A DNA stretch of 59,428 nt, from contig NZ_LOPW02000017.1 of NCBI RefSeq assembly GCF_001469875.2, forward strand, positions 485,410 through 544,837, in the 5' to 3' direction. The stretch's first letter is position 1, and each line of letters starts with the position of its first letter. A program made the position numbers and the translations under genes. This document shows, piece after piece, positions 23,843 to 36,816 of the stretch. The stretch is from Haloferax marisrubri. GTDB taxonomy: Archaea; Halobacteriota; Halobacteria; Halobacteriales; Haloferacaceae. The notes under the pieces are model-generated. The model made no database searches. It was not told the DNA's origin and saw nothing but the letters and a program-made list of their open reading frames with translations.

Positions 23843-25600
23843 ATGCAGTTCGCCGAGTTCGCCGCCCGCGCCGCCGAGATAGAAGCCGAGCCAGCGGACC
23901 TCGCGGTCGTCTCGCTCCTCTCAGACCTCTTTTCTGACGCCGGCGACGACCTCCCGACGGTCGCCCGGTTCGTCCAAGGTCGCGTCTTCCCGGCGTGGGA
24001 CTCGACCACGCTCGACATCGGCCCGCGGCTCTGCCACGAGGCCATCGCCCGCGCCGCCGGCCCGAACGTCTCGGCCGACGACGTGGAAGACCGCCTCGCC
24101 GACCGCGGCGAAATCGGTGCGGTCGCCGCGAGCTACGACTTCGGCGGCCAGCGCGGCCTCGCCGCCTTCGGCTCGGGCGGACAGGACGGCCTGACCGTCG
24201 CCGAGGTCGATTCGGAACTCCGCGCCCTCGCGGCCGCCTCCGGCTCCGGCAGCGAAGAAACGAAGCTCAAGACGCTCTACGGCCTGTTCAACCGGACCGA
24301 CCCCGACGAGGCGCGCTTCCTCGCCCGCCTCGTCCTCTCGGAGATGCGAATCGGCGTCGGCGAGGGGACCGTCCGCGACGCCGTCGCGGAGGCGTTCCTG
24401 GTCGACCCCGCGGACGCCGCCGCCATCCGCGACGACGACGCCGACTCGGAGACCGAAGACGCCGCCCGCGACCGCCGGAACGAGGCCATCGCCGCCGTCG
24501 CCCGCGCCCTACAGGTGTCGAACGACTACGGCATGGTCGCCGAACTCGCCCGCGACGAGGGCGAAGCCGGCCTCGACGGGGTTCGCCTCGAAGTCGGTCG
24601 CCCCGTACAGGCGATGCTGGCGCAGGCGGGCACCGCCGCCGACGCGCTCGACGAGTGGGAGACCGCCGCGGTCGAGACCAAGTTCGACGGCGCGCGCGTG
24701 CAGGTCCACCGCGACGCCGACGGCGAGGTCTCGCTGTTCTCGCGCAACATGGAGGACGTGACCGGCGCGCTCCCCGAGGTGGTCGAGTTCGTCGCGGACG
24801 CGGTCGACGAACCCGTCATCCTCGACGGCGAGGTCGTGGCGATGGACGACGACGGCGAACCCCTCCCGTTTCAGGAGATACTCCGGCGCTTCCGCCGGAA
24901 GCACGACGTGGGACGGATGCGCGAGGAGGTCCGGGTCGAACTCCGGGCGTTCGACTGCCTGCACGCCGACGGCGACGACCTCCTGACCGACCCGCTTGCC
25001 GCCCGCCACGACCGACTGACCGCGGTCCTCGGCGACGAGTCGGCGGCCGTCTCGGACCTCCTCCTCTCGGACGACCCCGACGAAATCGCCGCCTACGAGG
25101 CCGACGCCCTCGACGCCGGCCACGAGGGCATCATGCTGAAGAACCCCGACGCGCCGTACTCGCCGGGCGACCGCGGGAAGAACTGGCTGAAGCGCAAGCC
25201 CGACGTGGAGACGCTGGACCTCGTCGTCACCGGCGCGGAGTGGGGCGAGGGCCGCCGCGCGGAGTTCCTCGGGACGTTCCTCCTTTCGGCCCGCGTCGAA
25301 GCCGAGTCCGGCGACGACGCCTTCGAGACCATCGGCAAGGTCGCCACAGGCATCACCGACGAGGAGTTGGCCGAGTTGACCGACCTCCTCGAACCCGAAA
25401 TCGAACGGGAGGCGGGCAAGGAGGTCGATATCCGCCCGTCGGTCGTCTTCGAGGTCGGCTACGAGGAGATTCAGGCGTCGCCGACGTACTCCTCGGGCTA
25501 CGCGCTTCGGTTCCCGCGGTTCGTCACCGTCCGCGAGGACAAGACCGCCGAGACGGCCGACTCGCTGGAACGCGTCGAGCGACTGGCCGACTCGCAGTAA
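23843..25600 (+). CDS. ligA: ATP-dependent DNA ligase
   Basis: 585 residues, the usual length of haloarchaeal LigA. The N-terminal DNA-binding domain (1-240) is followed by the nucleotidyl-transferase domain with the adenylated Lys280 in ETKFDGARV, then FSRNMEDVT, ILDGEVVA, EGIMLKN (motif IV) and NWLKRKPD (motif V), and a C-terminal OB fold. It joins Okazaki fragments and seals nicks. An acidic insert (DADSETEDAARDRR, around residues 198-212) is a halophile-style loop. It starts 118 bp from the divergent GCS2 gene. Confidence 0.97.
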   Translation: MQFAEFAARAAEIEAEPADLAVVSLLSDLFSDAGDDLPTVARFVQGRVFPAWDSTTLDIGPRLCHEAIARAAGPNVSADDVEDRLADRGEIGAVAASYDFGGQRGLAAFGSGGQDGLTVAEVDSELRALAAASGSGSEETKLKTLYGLFNRTDPDEARFLARLVLSEMRIGVGEGTVRDAVAEAFLVDPADAAAIRDDDADSETEDAARDRRNEAIAAVARALQVSNDYGMVAELARDEGEAGLDGVRLEVGRPVQAMLAQAGTAADALDEWETAAVETKFDGARVQVHRDADGEVSLFSRNMEDVTGALPEVVEFVADAVDEPVILDGEVVAMDDDGEPLPFQEILRRFRRKHDVGRMREEVRVELRAFDCLHADGDDLLTDPLAARHDRLTAVLGDESAAVSDLLLSDDPDEIAAYEADALDAGHEGIMLKNPDAPYSPGDRGKNWLKRKPDVETLDLVVTGAEWGEGRRAEFLGTFLLSARVEAESGDDAFETIGKVATGITDEELAELTDLLEPEIEREAGKEVDIRPSVVFEVGYEEIQASPTYSSGYALRFPRFVTVREDKTAETADSLERVERLADSQ

Positions 25601-25673
25601 GCGACGTTCGCCGCGAGCCACGCCCAAAGAGATATACTGTCGGTGCCTCGACGTTTCCCCACGGTGACTACAC

Positions 25674-26024
25674 GTGAATCTTGACGCCCTCCTGAAGCCG
25701 CTCTTCCTCTATACGGGCCTCCTCGGTCTGCTCACGGTCGGAAGTGTGTATTTCGCCACGCACTCGGGGCTGTACATGCTCGGGTTGACGGGAGTCGGCG
25801 TGCTCCTCGTCGTGCTCGGCGGCGGTGCCGTGGGACAGATGGGACCCAGCAACGTCGAACACGCGGGCGAGAAGGGCGGGACGAACAGGGTCGTCTCGAA
25901 CGCGGGGCTGTGGTCGACCGTCGAGACGGACACCTCGCTCCGCCTCACCCACCTGTTCTACGGGGCCGGCGTGTCCCTGTGGAGCCTCGTCGTGTTCGGC
26001 GTCCTGCGCGACACGCTCGTCTGA
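25674..26024 (+). CDS. Hypothetical three-helix membrane protein
   Basis: 116 residues from a GTG start. Membrane segments: PLFLYTGLLGLLTVGSVYFA, YMLGLTGVGVLLVVLGG and, near the end, LFYGAGVSLWSLVVFGVL, with a polar loop containing GPSNVEHAGEKGG. A TATA-like GATATACTG at 25631-25639 is about 40 bp upstream, predicting a short leader. No family recognised; it lies between ligA and an MBL-fold gene on the same strand. Confidence 0.75.
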   Translation: MNLDALLKPLFLYTGLLGLLTVGSVYFATHSGLYMLGLTGVGVLLVVLGGGAVGQMGPSNVEHAGEKGGTNRVVSNAGLWSTVETDTSLRLTHLFYGAGVSLWSLVVFGVLRDTLV

Positions 26025-26117
26025 GCGAGGGCCCGCGCATCCGCCCCCGTCGCCCGTCGCACCGGACGCCTCGCCCCGAGAGCCGCGCTTTTTACCCCTC
26101 GGTTCGAGGTGTCGCGT

Positions 26118-26825
26118 ATGACCATCAAACACGACGGCCTCGACGTGTCGTGGCTCGGCTACGCGACCGTCAGAATCGAGTCGCCCGACGGCTTCGTCGT
26201 CTACTTCGACCCCGGCCGCTACGGCGTCCTCGACGACTACTACGCCCGCGACGGCGACCTGATTTTGGTCACGCACAACCACCACTACGACTCCGACGCC
26301 ATCGAGCAGGTCGCCGACGCCGACGCGACCGTCGTCGCCTTCGAGGGGGTCGACGCCGCGACCATCGACCGCGACGTGGTGCCGGTCGAAGACCTCCCCT
26401 ACGAGACGGTCCGCGTCGGCGAGGAGGACCACCTCACCGTCGGCGAGGTCGACGTGTGGTCGCTCCCGGCGTTCAACGACCCCGACGGCCCGCACCTCCG
26501 CGACGGCGACGTCGTCCACCCCCGCGGGTTCGGCTGTGGCTACCACATCTCGATCGCCGACCGGACCGTCTTCTGGCCCGGCGACTCCGACGTGCTGGCG
26601 GGTCACGAGCACCTCGAAGTCTCGCTGTTTCTCGCCAACATCGGCGGCTCTGTCGTGATGGACCGCCACGAGGCCGCCGACCTCGCGGAGACGCTCGACC
26701 CGGACCTCGTGCTCCCGATTCACTACAACACCATCCCGCTTCTCGAAACCGACCCCGACGCCTTCGTCGTGGACGTGGCGAACCGCGGTATCCCGGTCGT
26801 CCTCGACGACCCGGACCAAGTCTGA
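26118..26825 (+). CDS. MBL-fold metal-dependent hydrolase (UlaG-like)
   Basis: A 235-residue single-domain metallo-beta-lactamase fold. The metal motif THNHHYDSD (about residues 52-60) replaces the usual HxHxDH, GDSDVL carries the conserved Asp, and LPIHYNT the last His. This resembles the UlaG-like group of lactonases/phosphodiesterases rather than beta-lactamases. HGLDVSWLGYATVRIE-type starts are typical of that group. The substrate is unknown. The ATG at 26118 is preferred to a GTG nine bases earlier. Confidence 0.9.
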   Translation: MTIKHDGLDVSWLGYATVRIESPDGFVVYFDPGRYGVLDDYYARDGDLILVTHNHHYDSDAIEQVADADATVVAFEGVDAATIDRDVVPVEDLPYETVRVGEEDHLTVGEVDVWSLPAFNDPDGPHLRDGDVVHPRGFGCGYHISIADRTVFWPGDSDVLAGHEHLEVSLFLANIGGSVVMDRHEAADLAETLDPDLVLPIHYNTIPLLETDPDAFVVDVANRGIPVVLDDPDQV

Positions 26826-26905
26826 GGCGGAACCGCGGGGCGGACAGTCGGACGGACTGACGAACGGACAGAACGATTTTGCCGCGCCGGGCCGTCGGTT
26901 GGCGT

Positions 26906-27739
26906 ATGGACCTCGACTACGGCATGCTCGGCGGCCGGCGGCCCTACTACCGCTTCGGCGACGCCGACGCCGACCCGCTCGTGGTGCTTCCCGGCCTCTC
27001 CGACGCCTTCCAGCGCATCGACCCGAACCGCGGGACTGCGGCGGCCCTCGCCGGACTGTTCCGCGAGTTCGACGACCGCGACGTGTGGGTTGTCGGCCGG
27101 CCGCGACACCTCCCGGTCGGCTCGACCACGCGCGACATGGCCGCGGGCTACGCCGGCGTCATCGACGAACAGGACCTGTGGCCGGCCGACGTTATCGGCG
27201 TCTCGATGGGCGGCCTCGTCGCCCAGCACCTCGCCGCCGACTACGGCGACTACGTGGACTCGCTGGCGGTCGTCTCCGCCGGGACGCGACTCGGCGGCCA
27301 CGGCGAGAACGTCGTGACGCGCTGGCGCTCGCTGGCGGGGAAGGGCAACTGGGCCGAAGTCATCGCCGACACGGAGCGAGAGGCGGCGACGGGCCTCGAA
27401 GCGACTGTCGCCCCGGCGCTCATCGAGGCGACCGGCCGGTTCGTCGACCTCCGACCCGCCGTCCCCGCCGACGCCGTCGTCTCCTGTACGGCCTGTCTCG
27501 AACACGACTCCCGGGAGATACTCGGCGACATCGACGCGCCGACGCTCGTCGCCGCCGGGAAGTCCGACCGGCTCTTCCCCGAACCGCGGGTTCGAGAACT
27601 CAAAGACGGCGTCGCGGACGCGACGCTCGCGCTGTTCTCCGGGTCGGGCCACAACCTCGCCACGAGCGAGCCGCGAACGCTGAACGGCGTCGTCAGGCGC
27701 TATTTCGACGGGTTCCGCGGCGACGGACTGTATCCGTAA
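26906..27739 (+). CDS. Alpha/beta-hydrolase
   Basis: 277 residues with the serine-hydrolase nucleophile elbow GVSMGGL (about residues 98-104), a late acid in APTLVAAGKSDRLFPE and the catalytic His in GSGHNLAT near the end. The N-terminal LVVLPGLSDAFQRI segment forms the first strand and oxyanion region. No signal peptide, so it acts in the cytoplasm. It is 80 bp downstream of the MBL-fold gene on the same strand. Substrate cannot be inferred. Confidence 0.9.
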   Translation: MDLDYGMLGGRRPYYRFGDADADPLVVLPGLSDAFQRIDPNRGTAAALAGLFREFDDRDVWVVGRPRHLPVGSTTRDMAAGYAGVIDEQDLWPADVIGVSMGGLVAQHLAADYGDYVDSLAVVSAGTRLGGHGENVVTRWRSLAGKGNWAEVIADTEREAATGLEATVAPALIEATGRFVDLRPAVPADAVVSCTACLEHDSREILGDIDAPTLVAAGKSDRLFPEPRVRELKDGVADATLALFSGSGHNLATSEPRTLNGVVRRYFDGFRGDGLYP

Positions 27740-27817
27740 GCGTCCTCCGAGAGCCGCGACGTCCCCGAACACCCTTCGCGGCAACAGACACATACAGCGG
27801 GCGGCCGTCGAACCGCC

Positions 27818-28060
27818 ATGCGCGACGCCCTCCGGTCGAGCCCGCTTTTCAGCGGTCGCCGACTCCTCATCTGTCTCGTCGTCACGCTCGTCGTCGTGGC
27901 GACCGACGTGCTGTTTCTCCATCTCGAACCCATTCGAACCGCCGCGGACTTCGCGACCGAGGTGGCGATTCACACCCTCGGCTTCTACGGCGGCTACACT
28001 ATCGTAGCGCTGTTCAATCGGACCGGAACGGAGCGGGAGAAAAGCGGCGACCGGGAGTGA
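27818..28060 (+). CDS. Small two-helix membrane protein
   Basis: 80 residues: a basic N-terminus, a first strong helix (RLLICLVVTLVVVATDVLFL), a short polar segment, and a second helix (AIHTLGFYGGYTIVALF), ending in a charged tail. It lies six bases from the convergent end of top6A. I recognise no family. Confidence 0.7.
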   Translation: MRDALRSSPLFSGRRLLICLVVTLVVVATDVLFLHLEPIRTAADFATEVAIHTLGFYGGYTIVALFNRTGTEREKSGDRE

Positions 28061-28066
28061 ACGGGG

Positions 28067-29167
28067 TTAGATGATGCCCATCTCGTCGAGACGCGTCGGC
28101 AGGTACTCGTCGGTCACGAAGTCGAGACCGCGGGAGGCGAGCGCCTGCTGTTCGGCCTTCTTGCCGATGTCGAGTTGGAGCTCTATCTGTTCGGTCCAGT
28201 AGTCGCTCATGAACCGCGGGTCCTCCAGTTCCGACTGGAGCGCGTTGATGTCGGAGTCCGCGAGCGGGTCGGTCGGGAGGTCGTAGTCCACGATGTCCTG
28301 CGGCTGGATGCCGACGAACTTCGCCTCGGGCGTGGCGAGATACTCCGAGAGGTGCGCGGACTTGATAGAGCCGTAGGCGACGGAGCCGAAGATGCGGTAG
28401 GACCACGGGTCGCCGTCGGTGAAGACCACGACCGGCAGGTCGAGTTCGTCGTGCAGGCGCTTCGTGATACGCCGAGTGGCGCGCGCCGGTTGGCCGCCGA
28501 GGTGGACGACGAGCGCGTTGTAGTCGTCGTCGAAGCCGTTCTCGACGAGGCGGTCGCGCATACCACCGGTCTCGACGCACATGACGAACTCGACGTCGTG
28601 TTCGAGGAACTCGATGGTGTCCGGGTTGTTCGGAATCTGGTAGCCGCCCTGTCCCACGTCCAGTTGGCAGTGAATCTCGCGGTCACCGCGGTTCGTCTGC
28701 TCGCGGATTTTGAGGGGCCCCATGAGTTTCGCGCCGGACTCTTCGGGGCGCATGTGGAAGTCCTCGCGCTTGACCTCGCTGACGATTTCCAAGTCCTCGA
28801 TGAGCTTGTTGGACTCGTCTTGGTCGGAGAAGTGCGCTTCCTCGTTGTCCCACGACTCGGAGATGTAGTACAGCTCACGCAGGGTGGACGAGCGGTCCTC
28901 CTCTAACTGTCGCGCGAGGAACTCGATGGTGTAGGAGGCCTTCAGGAGCTTTCGTGCCCCCCGAACGCTGTTCGCAGAGCGCGTTGAGGTCCGGTCGCCG
29001 TACACCCAGACGTTGGAGTCCTCGTCGTACTTGATGTTGCTTTTCGTCCGTGTCGGGAGCGTCATGTGCGGAATCTCCCCCGCGTCGAACTGGTCGTAGA
29101 ACTCCGCCGCGAGGTCGATGAGACGCTCGCGGGCACGTTCGTCGGATATCTTCCGTTCGGATGCCAT
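28067..29167 (-). CDS. top6A: DNA topoisomerase VI subunit A
   Basis: 366 residues, homologous to Spo11. The winged-helix region holds the DNA-cleaving Tyr in LRELYYIS (Tyr100 or Tyr101), and the Toprim domain shows [21 protein letters not shown] with the metal-binding DGD. With subunit B it forms the type IIB enzyme that relaxes and decatenates DNA using ATP. Its ATG shares one base with the TAA stop of top6B (TAATG), so the two subunits are translationally coupled. The transcript ends facing a small membrane protein gene six bases away. Confidence 0.97.
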   Translation of the reverse strand: MASERKISDERARERLIDLAAEFYDQFDAGEIPHMTLPTRTKSNIKYDEDSNVWVYGDRTSTRSANSVRGARKLLKASYTIEFLARQLEEDRSSTLRELYYISESWDNEEAHFSDQDESNKLIEDLEIVSEVKREDFHMRPEESGAKLMGPLKIREQTNRGDREIHCQLDVGQGGYQIPNNPDTIEFLEHDVEFVMCVETGGMRDRLVENGFDDDYNALVVHLGGQPARATRRITKRLHDELDLPVVVFTDGDPWSYRIFGSVAYGSIKSAHLSEYLATPEAKFVGIQPQDIVDYDLPTDPLADSDINALQSELEDPRFMSDYWTEQIELQLDIGKKAEQQALASRGLDFVTDEYLPTRLDEMGII

Positions 29168-31563
29168 TATACGTTCACCGTGAGTTTCTCCGTCTCGACG
29201 CCGTCGACGTTGATGTCGAACGACGCGTCCTGTGCGACCGAGTACGTGAGCGTCGCCGTCTCACCGGACGACACCTCGGGGTTCCACTTGACGAACCACT
29301 CCCCGTCGAGGTCGACCACCGTCGCCTCGCCGTCGAGGCCGGCCGGCTCCGCCGAGACGATGTCCGTGATGTCCGGCGACTCGTTCGTGTTGGAGTAGTT
29401 CTTCACCGTGAGCGTCACCTCGCCGTCTTCGACGGCCCGCTCGACGGTCAGGTTGTTCATGATGCGGCCGAGCGCGCCGTCGATGTTGGGCTCCGGTCGG
29501 CCGGTGACCTCCGAGAGCTTCGTCGCCATCTGCGGGAGGATGCGCCCGAGCACGTCCTGTTTCTTGCGGCGCTTCTGGAGCGACCGCCGCTTCGAGAGGT
29601 AGGACTTGAGTTCGCGGGCCGCCTCGCGGATGGCGAGTTCGACCTCGTCTTGAATCGCCGGCACGTCCGCGAGCGCGTCCTTCGACTCGCTCGTGAAGGG
29701 GACGTTCGTGGAGGCGACGTGGACCATGAGGACCGCGGGACCGTTCGGCATGCCGCTGCCGCCCGGTTGGTCGAGGCCGTAGTTCCGCCAGCCGATGTCC
29801 TTGACGACGTGGGTGATGGTACACGCCCCCTGCTGGTAGACGAGTGGGACGCGGTTGGCGAAGCGGAGCAGGTCGATTTTCCCCTCGGACTTCAGTTCGC
29901 CGCCGTAGGCGATGCCGGCCTCGACGATGAACGGGTCGCCGCCGTGGACCTCTGCGTCGCGGGTCGCCGCGGCGTAGAAGTCGGCGTCGAACTCCTTTTT
30001 CAGGCCGGCTTCCACGAGGTCGGCGGAGATGGGAGAGAGGCAGTCCGTCGGCGGCGCGAGGATGTCCGTCTCGCGCATCGCGTCGAGCAGGTCGCGGGCC
30101 ACGTCGCGGTCGTCGGCGACCTCGCGGACCTTCGGCACCTCGTCGGAGACGGTGCGCATCCGCGACCAGACGGCGTCGGCGATGTTCTCCTGTGCCGTCT
30201 CGCCGTACGTCTCGTCCTCGCGTTCTTTGGTTCGGTCGGCCGCCCACGCGACGAACTCGGCCACGTCGTCGCGGGTGGCGCGGTCGGCCGGGCCGGTCGT
30301 CTCGGCGAACTGCGTGGCGATAGAGCGCGCCATCGACAGTTTACCGGCGTCGTCTTTCTGCGTGGTGGTCACGTCGTCGACGATGGCGTACACGTCGCCC
30401 TCGCGGTCGTCGGTGAGGGCGGGCCACAGCGCCTCGACGACGTTCTCGCGGACCGTCTCGCCGAACGAGGTGTCGGTCTCCTCGCCGACCGTCTCGGCGA
30501 CGTTTTCGACGATGGTGACGAGTTCGCCGTGGGCGATGCGGTCCTTGCCGACGACGATGTCCACCAGTTCGTCCGCGAACGCCGCGGTCGCCTCCTTGCC
30601 CTTGTTGGCGACGGCGTCTTCGACGACGGCGGCGAGGTCGTCCGCCTCGGTCGCGCCGGGCGTCCGCCACGTCATCTCGCGGCCGAAGTGCCGGTCGCGG
30701 AAGGCGTCGTGAATCTTGTCGGAGGTCTTCGCGCCGACGCGGGTGAACTCCTCTTGGAGGAAGCCGGAGACGGAGTACGACTCGGTCGCCGAGAGCATCT
30801 TCAGGAGCGTCCCGAGTTCGACGCCGTGGGGGTGGGGACGAATCTCCTTCGTCTGCTTCGGAAGTTGGTCGGTCGCCCGCTCGAACTTCATCGGCTCGTC
30901 GAGGCCGGGTTCCCGGAGTTCGATGCGGGCGTGCGGGTTGACGACCGCCGTGTGGAGGATGTAGTCGTGGAGCTGCTGGCGGGCGCGCATGTTGGCTTCC
31001 ATCTCCAACTCGATGCGCGTGCCGTGGGGGCGGTCCCACGAGGTCGTCTTCTCGGTGCGAATCTCGGGTTCGTTCTGGTCCGTGTTGATGACGAGTTCGA
31101 AGTACTCGGCGTCCTCCGAGCCCTGCGTCCGGCTCGTCACCTTGGCGGGCTTCCCGCTCGTCAACTGCGAGTAGAGGACCGCCGCGGAGATACCGATACC
31201 CTGCTGACCGCGGGACTGTTCGCGCGCGTGGAAGCGAGAGCCGTAGAGGAGCTTCCCGAACACTTTGGGCACCTGCTCTTTCGTGATGCCCGGCCCGTTG
31301 TCCTCGATGACGAGGCGGTAGTAGTCGCCCGCCTCGGCGATTTCCACGTAGATGTCGGGCTGGATGCCCGCCTCCTCCGTGGCGTCGAGCGCGTTGTCCA
31401 CCGCCTCCTTGACGGCGGTGACCAACCCGCGGGCTCCGCTGTCGAAGCCCAACATGTGCTTGTTCTTCTCGAAGAACTCGGCGATGGAGATCTCCCGCTG
31501 GCCCTTCGCCAGCTCCTCTGCGATCCCCGGCTCGTCACCGAGTGTCGACTGGAACGAGGTCAT
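29167..31563 (-). CDS. top6B: DNA topoisomerase VI subunit B
   Basis: 798 residues. The GHKL ATPase motifs are visible at the N-terminus: [21 protein letters not shown] and [12 protein letters not shown]. The transducer domain follows, and the C-terminal 130 residues form a beta-rich immunoglobulin-like domain ([28 protein letters not shown]) found in methanogen and halophile subunits. The acidic 560-700 region includes helical inserts (about 400-560) longer than in Sulfolobus, a likely halophile feature. The ATG at 31563 ([11 protein letters not shown]) is preferred over a 43-codon longer frame because of a TATA-like box at 31592-31600. Confidence 0.97.
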   Translation of the reverse strand: MTSFQSTLGDEPGIAEELAKGQREISIAEFFEKNKHMLGFDSGARGLVTAVKEAVDNALDATEEAGIQPDIYVEIAEAGDYYRLVIEDNGPGITKEQVPKVFGKLLYGSRFHAREQSRGQQGIGISAAVLYSQLTSGKPAKVTSRTQGSEDAEYFELVINTDQNEPEIRTEKTTSWDRPHGTRIELEMEANMRARQQLHDYILHTAVVNPHARIELREPGLDEPMKFERATDQLPKQTKEIRPHPHGVELGTLLKMLSATESYSVSGFLQEEFTRVGAKTSDKIHDAFRDRHFGREMTWRTPGATEADDLAAVVEDAVANKGKEATAAFADELVDIVVGKDRIAHGELVTIVENVAETVGEETDTSFGETVRENVVEALWPALTDDREGDVYAIVDDVTTTQKDDAGKLSMARSIATQFAETTGPADRATRDDVAEFVAWAADRTKEREDETYGETAQENIADAVWSRMRTVSDEVPKVREVADDRDVARDLLDAMRETDILAPPTDCLSPISADLVEAGLKKEFDADFYAAATRDAEVHGGDPFIVEAGIAYGGELKSEGKIDLLRFANRVPLVYQQGACTITHVVKDIGWRNYGLDQPGGSGMPNGPAVLMVHVASTNVPFTSESKDALADVPAIQDEVELAIREAARELKSYLSKRRSLQKRRKKQDVLGRILPQMATKLSEVTGRPEPNIDGALGRIMNNLTVERAVEDGEVTLTVKNYSNTNESPDITDIVSAEPAGLDGEATVVDLDGEWFVKWNPEVSSGETATLTYSVAQDASFDINVDGVETEKLTVNV

Positions 31564-31591
31564 TTCCTGATGCGCATCTACCCAGTCCCGC

Positions 31592-31600
31592 GTTAAGTAC
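31592..31600 (-). promoter_or_regulatory. TATA-like box of top6BA
   Basis: Minus-strand GTACTTAAC is centred 33 bp before the ATG, predicting a leader of about 7 nt. Confidence 0.5.
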
Positions 31601-31781
31601 TCACCGGCAACGGAGTGAAAGTGAAATCCCGGCGTTGACGCGCTTCGATGGCTGTCCACAACGGAACGACGAATCCTGTTACACAGAGTCACCCACGAAA
31701 CGCGCGTCAGCCGGTCGAATCGCCGGACGCGAAAACCGCTACGCGGGACTCCAGTAAGTAGTACGCGCCCGCGCGTGCGAG

Positions 31782-33735
<1,954 letters not shown>

Positions 33736-33736
33736 T

Positions 33737-36292
33737 ATGAGTTCTGACGCACCAGATTCTTTCGAACCGGGCGCGGGTATCGCGGCCGAAGTCAAGAACG
33801 CGCGCATCGAAGACGAGATGGAGCAGTCGTACATCGACTACGCGATGTCGGTCATCGCGGGTCGGGCGCTGCCCGACGTGCGCGACGGTCTGAAGCCGGT
33901 TCACCGGCGCATCCTGTACGCGATGCACCAGGCCGGCGTGACCTCCAACTCGTCGCACCGCAAGTCCTCGTCCATCGTGGGCGAGACGATGGGTGACTAC
34001 CACCCCCACGGCGACTCCGCCATCTACGACACCCTCGCGCGCATGGCGCAGGACTTCTCCATGCGCTACCCGCTCGTCGACGGCCAGGGTAACTTCGGCT
34101 CGGTCGACGGCGACCCGCCGGCCGCGATGCGCTATACGGAAGCTCGGATGTCCCCCATCGCCGAGGAACTCCTCGACGACATCGACAAGGACACCGTCGA
34201 CTTCCAATCGAACTACGACGACCGCAAGGAGGAGCCGACGGTCCTCCCGTCGTCGTTCCCGAACCTGCTCGTCAACGGGTCGTCCGGCATCGCGGTCGGG
34301 ATGTCCACGAACATCCCGCCGCACAACCTCGGCGAGGTCATCGACGCCACGGTCGAACTCATCGAGAACCCCGAGGCGACCATCCCGGACCTGATGGAAC
34401 ACATCAAGGGCCCGGACTTCCCGACCGGCGCGAACATCGTCGGCCGCAACGCGGTCCACAAGGCGTACAAGACGGGTCGCGGTCGCGTCCGCGTCCGCGC
34501 CGACTACGACGTGTTCGAGGAGGAAGGCCGCATCGTCATCAACGAACTCCCGTATCAGGAGAACAAGGCCCGCCTCATCGAGCGCATCGCCGACGACGTG
34601 AACGAGGGCAAGATAGAGGGCATCCGCGACATCCGCGACGAGTCCGACCGCGACGGCATCCGCGTCGTCATCGAACTCAAGCGCGGCGCGATGGCCGAGG
34701 TCGTCAAGAACCAGCTGCTCGACAACCACCTCGAATCCACGTTCGGCGTCATCAACCTCGCGCTCGTCGACGGTCAGCCGCAGGTGCTGACGCTCAAGGA
34801 GACGCTCGAACACTACCTCGACCACCGCCGCGACGTGGTCCGCCGGCGCTCCGAGTACGAACTCGCCGAGGCCGAAGACCGCGCGCACATCCTCGAAGGC
34901 CGCCTGAAGGCCCTCGACAACATCGACGACGTGGTCGAGACCATCCGGAACTCCGAGAGCCGCGACGACGCGAAGGCCGCGCTCCGCGGCGAGGTCGAAG
35001 TCGAAGTCGACGGCGAACCCCTGCCGACGTTCGACTTCTCCGAAGAGCAGGCGAACCACATCGTCTCGATGCAGCTCGGCTCGCTCACCTCGATGGAGGC
35101 GGCCGAAATCGAAGACGAGTACGAGGACGTACAGGCGACCATCGAGCGCCTCGAAACCATCCTCGGCGACCAGTCGGAACTCGACGCCGTCATCGAGTCC
35201 GAACTGCTCGACATCAAAGACGAGTACGCCGACGACCGGCGGACCTCCTTTGTCGCCAACACCGGCGAGGTCACCCGCGCCGACCTCATCCCCGAGGAGG
35301 ACGTGGTCGTCGTCGTCAGCGAGGACGACTACATCAAGCGCATGCCGGTCTCCCGGTTCCGCGCCCAGCACCGCGGCGGCAAGGGCATCATCGGGACGGA
35401 CCTCAAGGAGGGCGACAACGTCTCGTCGGTGTTCGTCACGAACACCCACGACGACCTGCTCTGTTTCACCAACCACGGACAGGTCTACCAACTCAAGGCC
35501 TACCAGGTGCCCGAGATGTCGCGGACCGCCCGCGGGAAGTCGGCGGTCAACCTGCTCGACTTCGACGACGGCGAGGAGATTACGGCCGTCGTCAACTGCG
35601 ACGACCTCGAAGACATCGAGGGCTACCTGACGATGGTGACCCAGAACGGCTACATCAAGCGGACCGGCACCGACCGGTTCCAGAACATCCTCTCGACGGG
35701 CATCATCGCCACCAAACTCGACGAGGGCGACGAACTCGTCGACGTGGAGGTCACCGACGGCGAAAGCGACCTCGTCATCGGCACCGAACAGGGGATGTCC
35801 ATCCGCTTCGACGAGGACGAAGTGCGCGCGATGGGTCGCTCGGCCCGCGGCGTCCGCGGCATCAAACTGACCGGCGACGACGTGGTCGCCGGCGTGGCCG
35901 CCATCGACGAGGACCACCACAGTTGGATTCTCACCGTCACCGAGAACGGCTACGGGAAGCGCACGGACCTCGACGCCTACCGCAAGCAGTCCCGAAACGG
36001 CAAGGGGCTCATCGACATCAAGACCAACGAGCGGAACGGCCCGGTCTGCGCCATCAACACCGTCGGCGAGGGCGACCACCTCGTCGTCATGTCCGACGAG
36101 GGCCAGATTCTCCGAACCCCCGTCGAGGACATCTCGACGGTCGGCCGCAACACGATGGGCGTCATCGTGATGGACCTCGACGAGGGCGACGACGTGGCCT
36201 CCGTCGACGTGATTCCGGCCGCGATGACGACCGAAGACGAGGAACTGGACGACGTGGAAGGGGACGCGGAAACCGACGCGGACGACGAGTAA
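33737..36292 (+). CDS. gyrA: DNA gyrase subunit A
   Basis: 851 residues. The catalytic Tyr133 lies in [10 protein letters not shown]. In the quinolone region HGDSAIYDT the residues equivalent to E. coli Ser83 and Asp87 are Ser94 and Asp98, the sensitive-type state. The C-terminal beta-pinwheel region shows repeated KRT/GYGKR blades and a GyrA-box-like QHRGGKGI (about residue 545). The tail is very acidic. With GyrB it introduces negative supercoils. The start is one base after the gyrB stop, so the pair is co-expressed. A T-run follows at 36315-36323. Confidence 0.98.
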   Translation: MSSDAPDSFEPGAGIAAEVKNARIEDEMEQSYIDYAMSVIAGRALPDVRDGLKPVHRRILYAMHQAGVTSNSSHRKSSSIVGETMGDYHPHGDSAIYDTLARMAQDFSMRYPLVDGQGNFGSVDGDPPAAMRYTEARMSPIAEELLDDIDKDTVDFQSNYDDRKEEPTVLPSSFPNLLVNGSSGIAVGMSTNIPPHNLGEVIDATVELIENPEATIPDLMEHIKGPDFPTGANIVGRNAVHKAYKTGRGRVRVRADYDVFEEEGRIVINELPYQENKARLIERIADDVNEGKIEGIRDIRDESDRDGIRVVIELKRGAMAEVVKNQLLDNHLESTFGVINLALVDGQPQVLTLKETLEHYLDHRRDVVRRRSEYELAEAEDRAHILEGRLKALDNIDDVVETIRNSESRDDAKAALRGEVEVEVDGEPLPTFDFSEEQANHIVSMQLGSLTSMEAAEIEDEYEDVQATIERLETILGDQSELDAVIESELLDIKDEYADDRRTSFVANTGEVTRADLIPEEDVVVVVSEDDYIKRMPVSRFRAQHRGGKGIIGTDLKEGDNVSSVFVTNTHDDLLCFTNHGQVYQLKAYQVPEMSRTARGKSAVNLLDFDDGEEITAVVNCDDLEDIEGYLTMVTQNGYIKRTGTDRFQNILSTGIIATKLDEGDELVDVEVTDGESDLVIGTEQGMSIRFDEDEVRAMGRSARGVRGIKLTGDDVVAGVAAIDEDHHSWILTVTENGYGKRTDLDAYRKQSRNGKGLIDIKTNERNGPVCAINTVGEGDHLVVMSDEGQILRTPVEDISTVGRNTMGVIVMDLDEGDDVASVDVIPAAMTTEDEELDDVEGDAETDADDE

Positions 36293-36314
36293 GTCGGCTC
36301 TCCCCGACGACGGA

Positions 36315-36323
36315 TTTCTTTTT
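36315..36323 (+). terminator. T-run terminator after gyrA
   Basis: TTCTTTTT lies 23 bp after the gyrA stop and before the promoter of the next plus-strand gene. Confidence 0.5.
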
Positions 36324-36399
36324 GTGACCCCACCGGAGAGCCGCGGCTCCGACCGTCCCTCCCCGAAGGCATTTACCTCGGCCGAGGGGTCGTCTCGGC

Positions 36400-36813
36400 A
36401 TGAGAGTACGACCGCGGTCGAGAGTCGTCGGCGTCTCGACGCTCGCCTTCGTCGTCGTCCTCGGCGGCCTGACGGCGCTTCGGGCGTGGAACCTCGAACC
36501 GCCGACGCACGTGCAGTCGCTCGTCGTCGATGCGGGCGCGGTCCTCGTCGTCGGTGGTGTCGCGTCTCACGTCGCCCGAGGCGAGACCGTCGGCACGCGA
36601 ATCGGCGAGGGATTCGTCCTCGCGCTCGGTCCGTGTCTCGGGTTCGCGGTCAACCTGTTCGTCCCGGTTTCGACGATGGAGTCGCCGCTGTGGGTCGCGT
36701 ACCCGCTCGTCGCCGGCGCGATGCTCGCGCTCGCGCTCGGCGGTGTCGGTGCGGGTATCGGGTACGTCGTTCGAGTCGTGAGAGCGAGGAAGACCAGTAA
36801 CAGCGCGTCGTAG
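36400..36813 (+). CDS. Hypothetical four-helix membrane protein
   Basis: 137 residues with hydrophobic stretches at GVSTLAFVVVLGGLTAL, LVVDAGAVLVVGGVAS, GFVLALGPCLGFAVNLFV and PLVAGAMLALALGGVGAGIG, and Arg-rich ends. A TATA-like CATTTACC 27 bp upstream predicts a leaderless mRNA. It converges with the Nudix gene, whose stop is 3 bp away. No family recognised. Confidence 0.78.
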   Translation: MRVRPRSRVVGVSTLAFVVVLGGLTALRAWNLEPPTHVQSLVVDAGAVLVVGGVASHVARGETVGTRIGEGFVLALGPCLGFAVNLFVPVSTMESPLWVAYPLVAGAMLALALGGVGAGIGYVVRVVRARKTSNSAS

Positions 36814-36816
36814 CTC

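Noticed and set aside
29161..31596. Long plus-strand frame opposite top6B
   Set aside because: Antisense to top6B with intact GHKL motifs.
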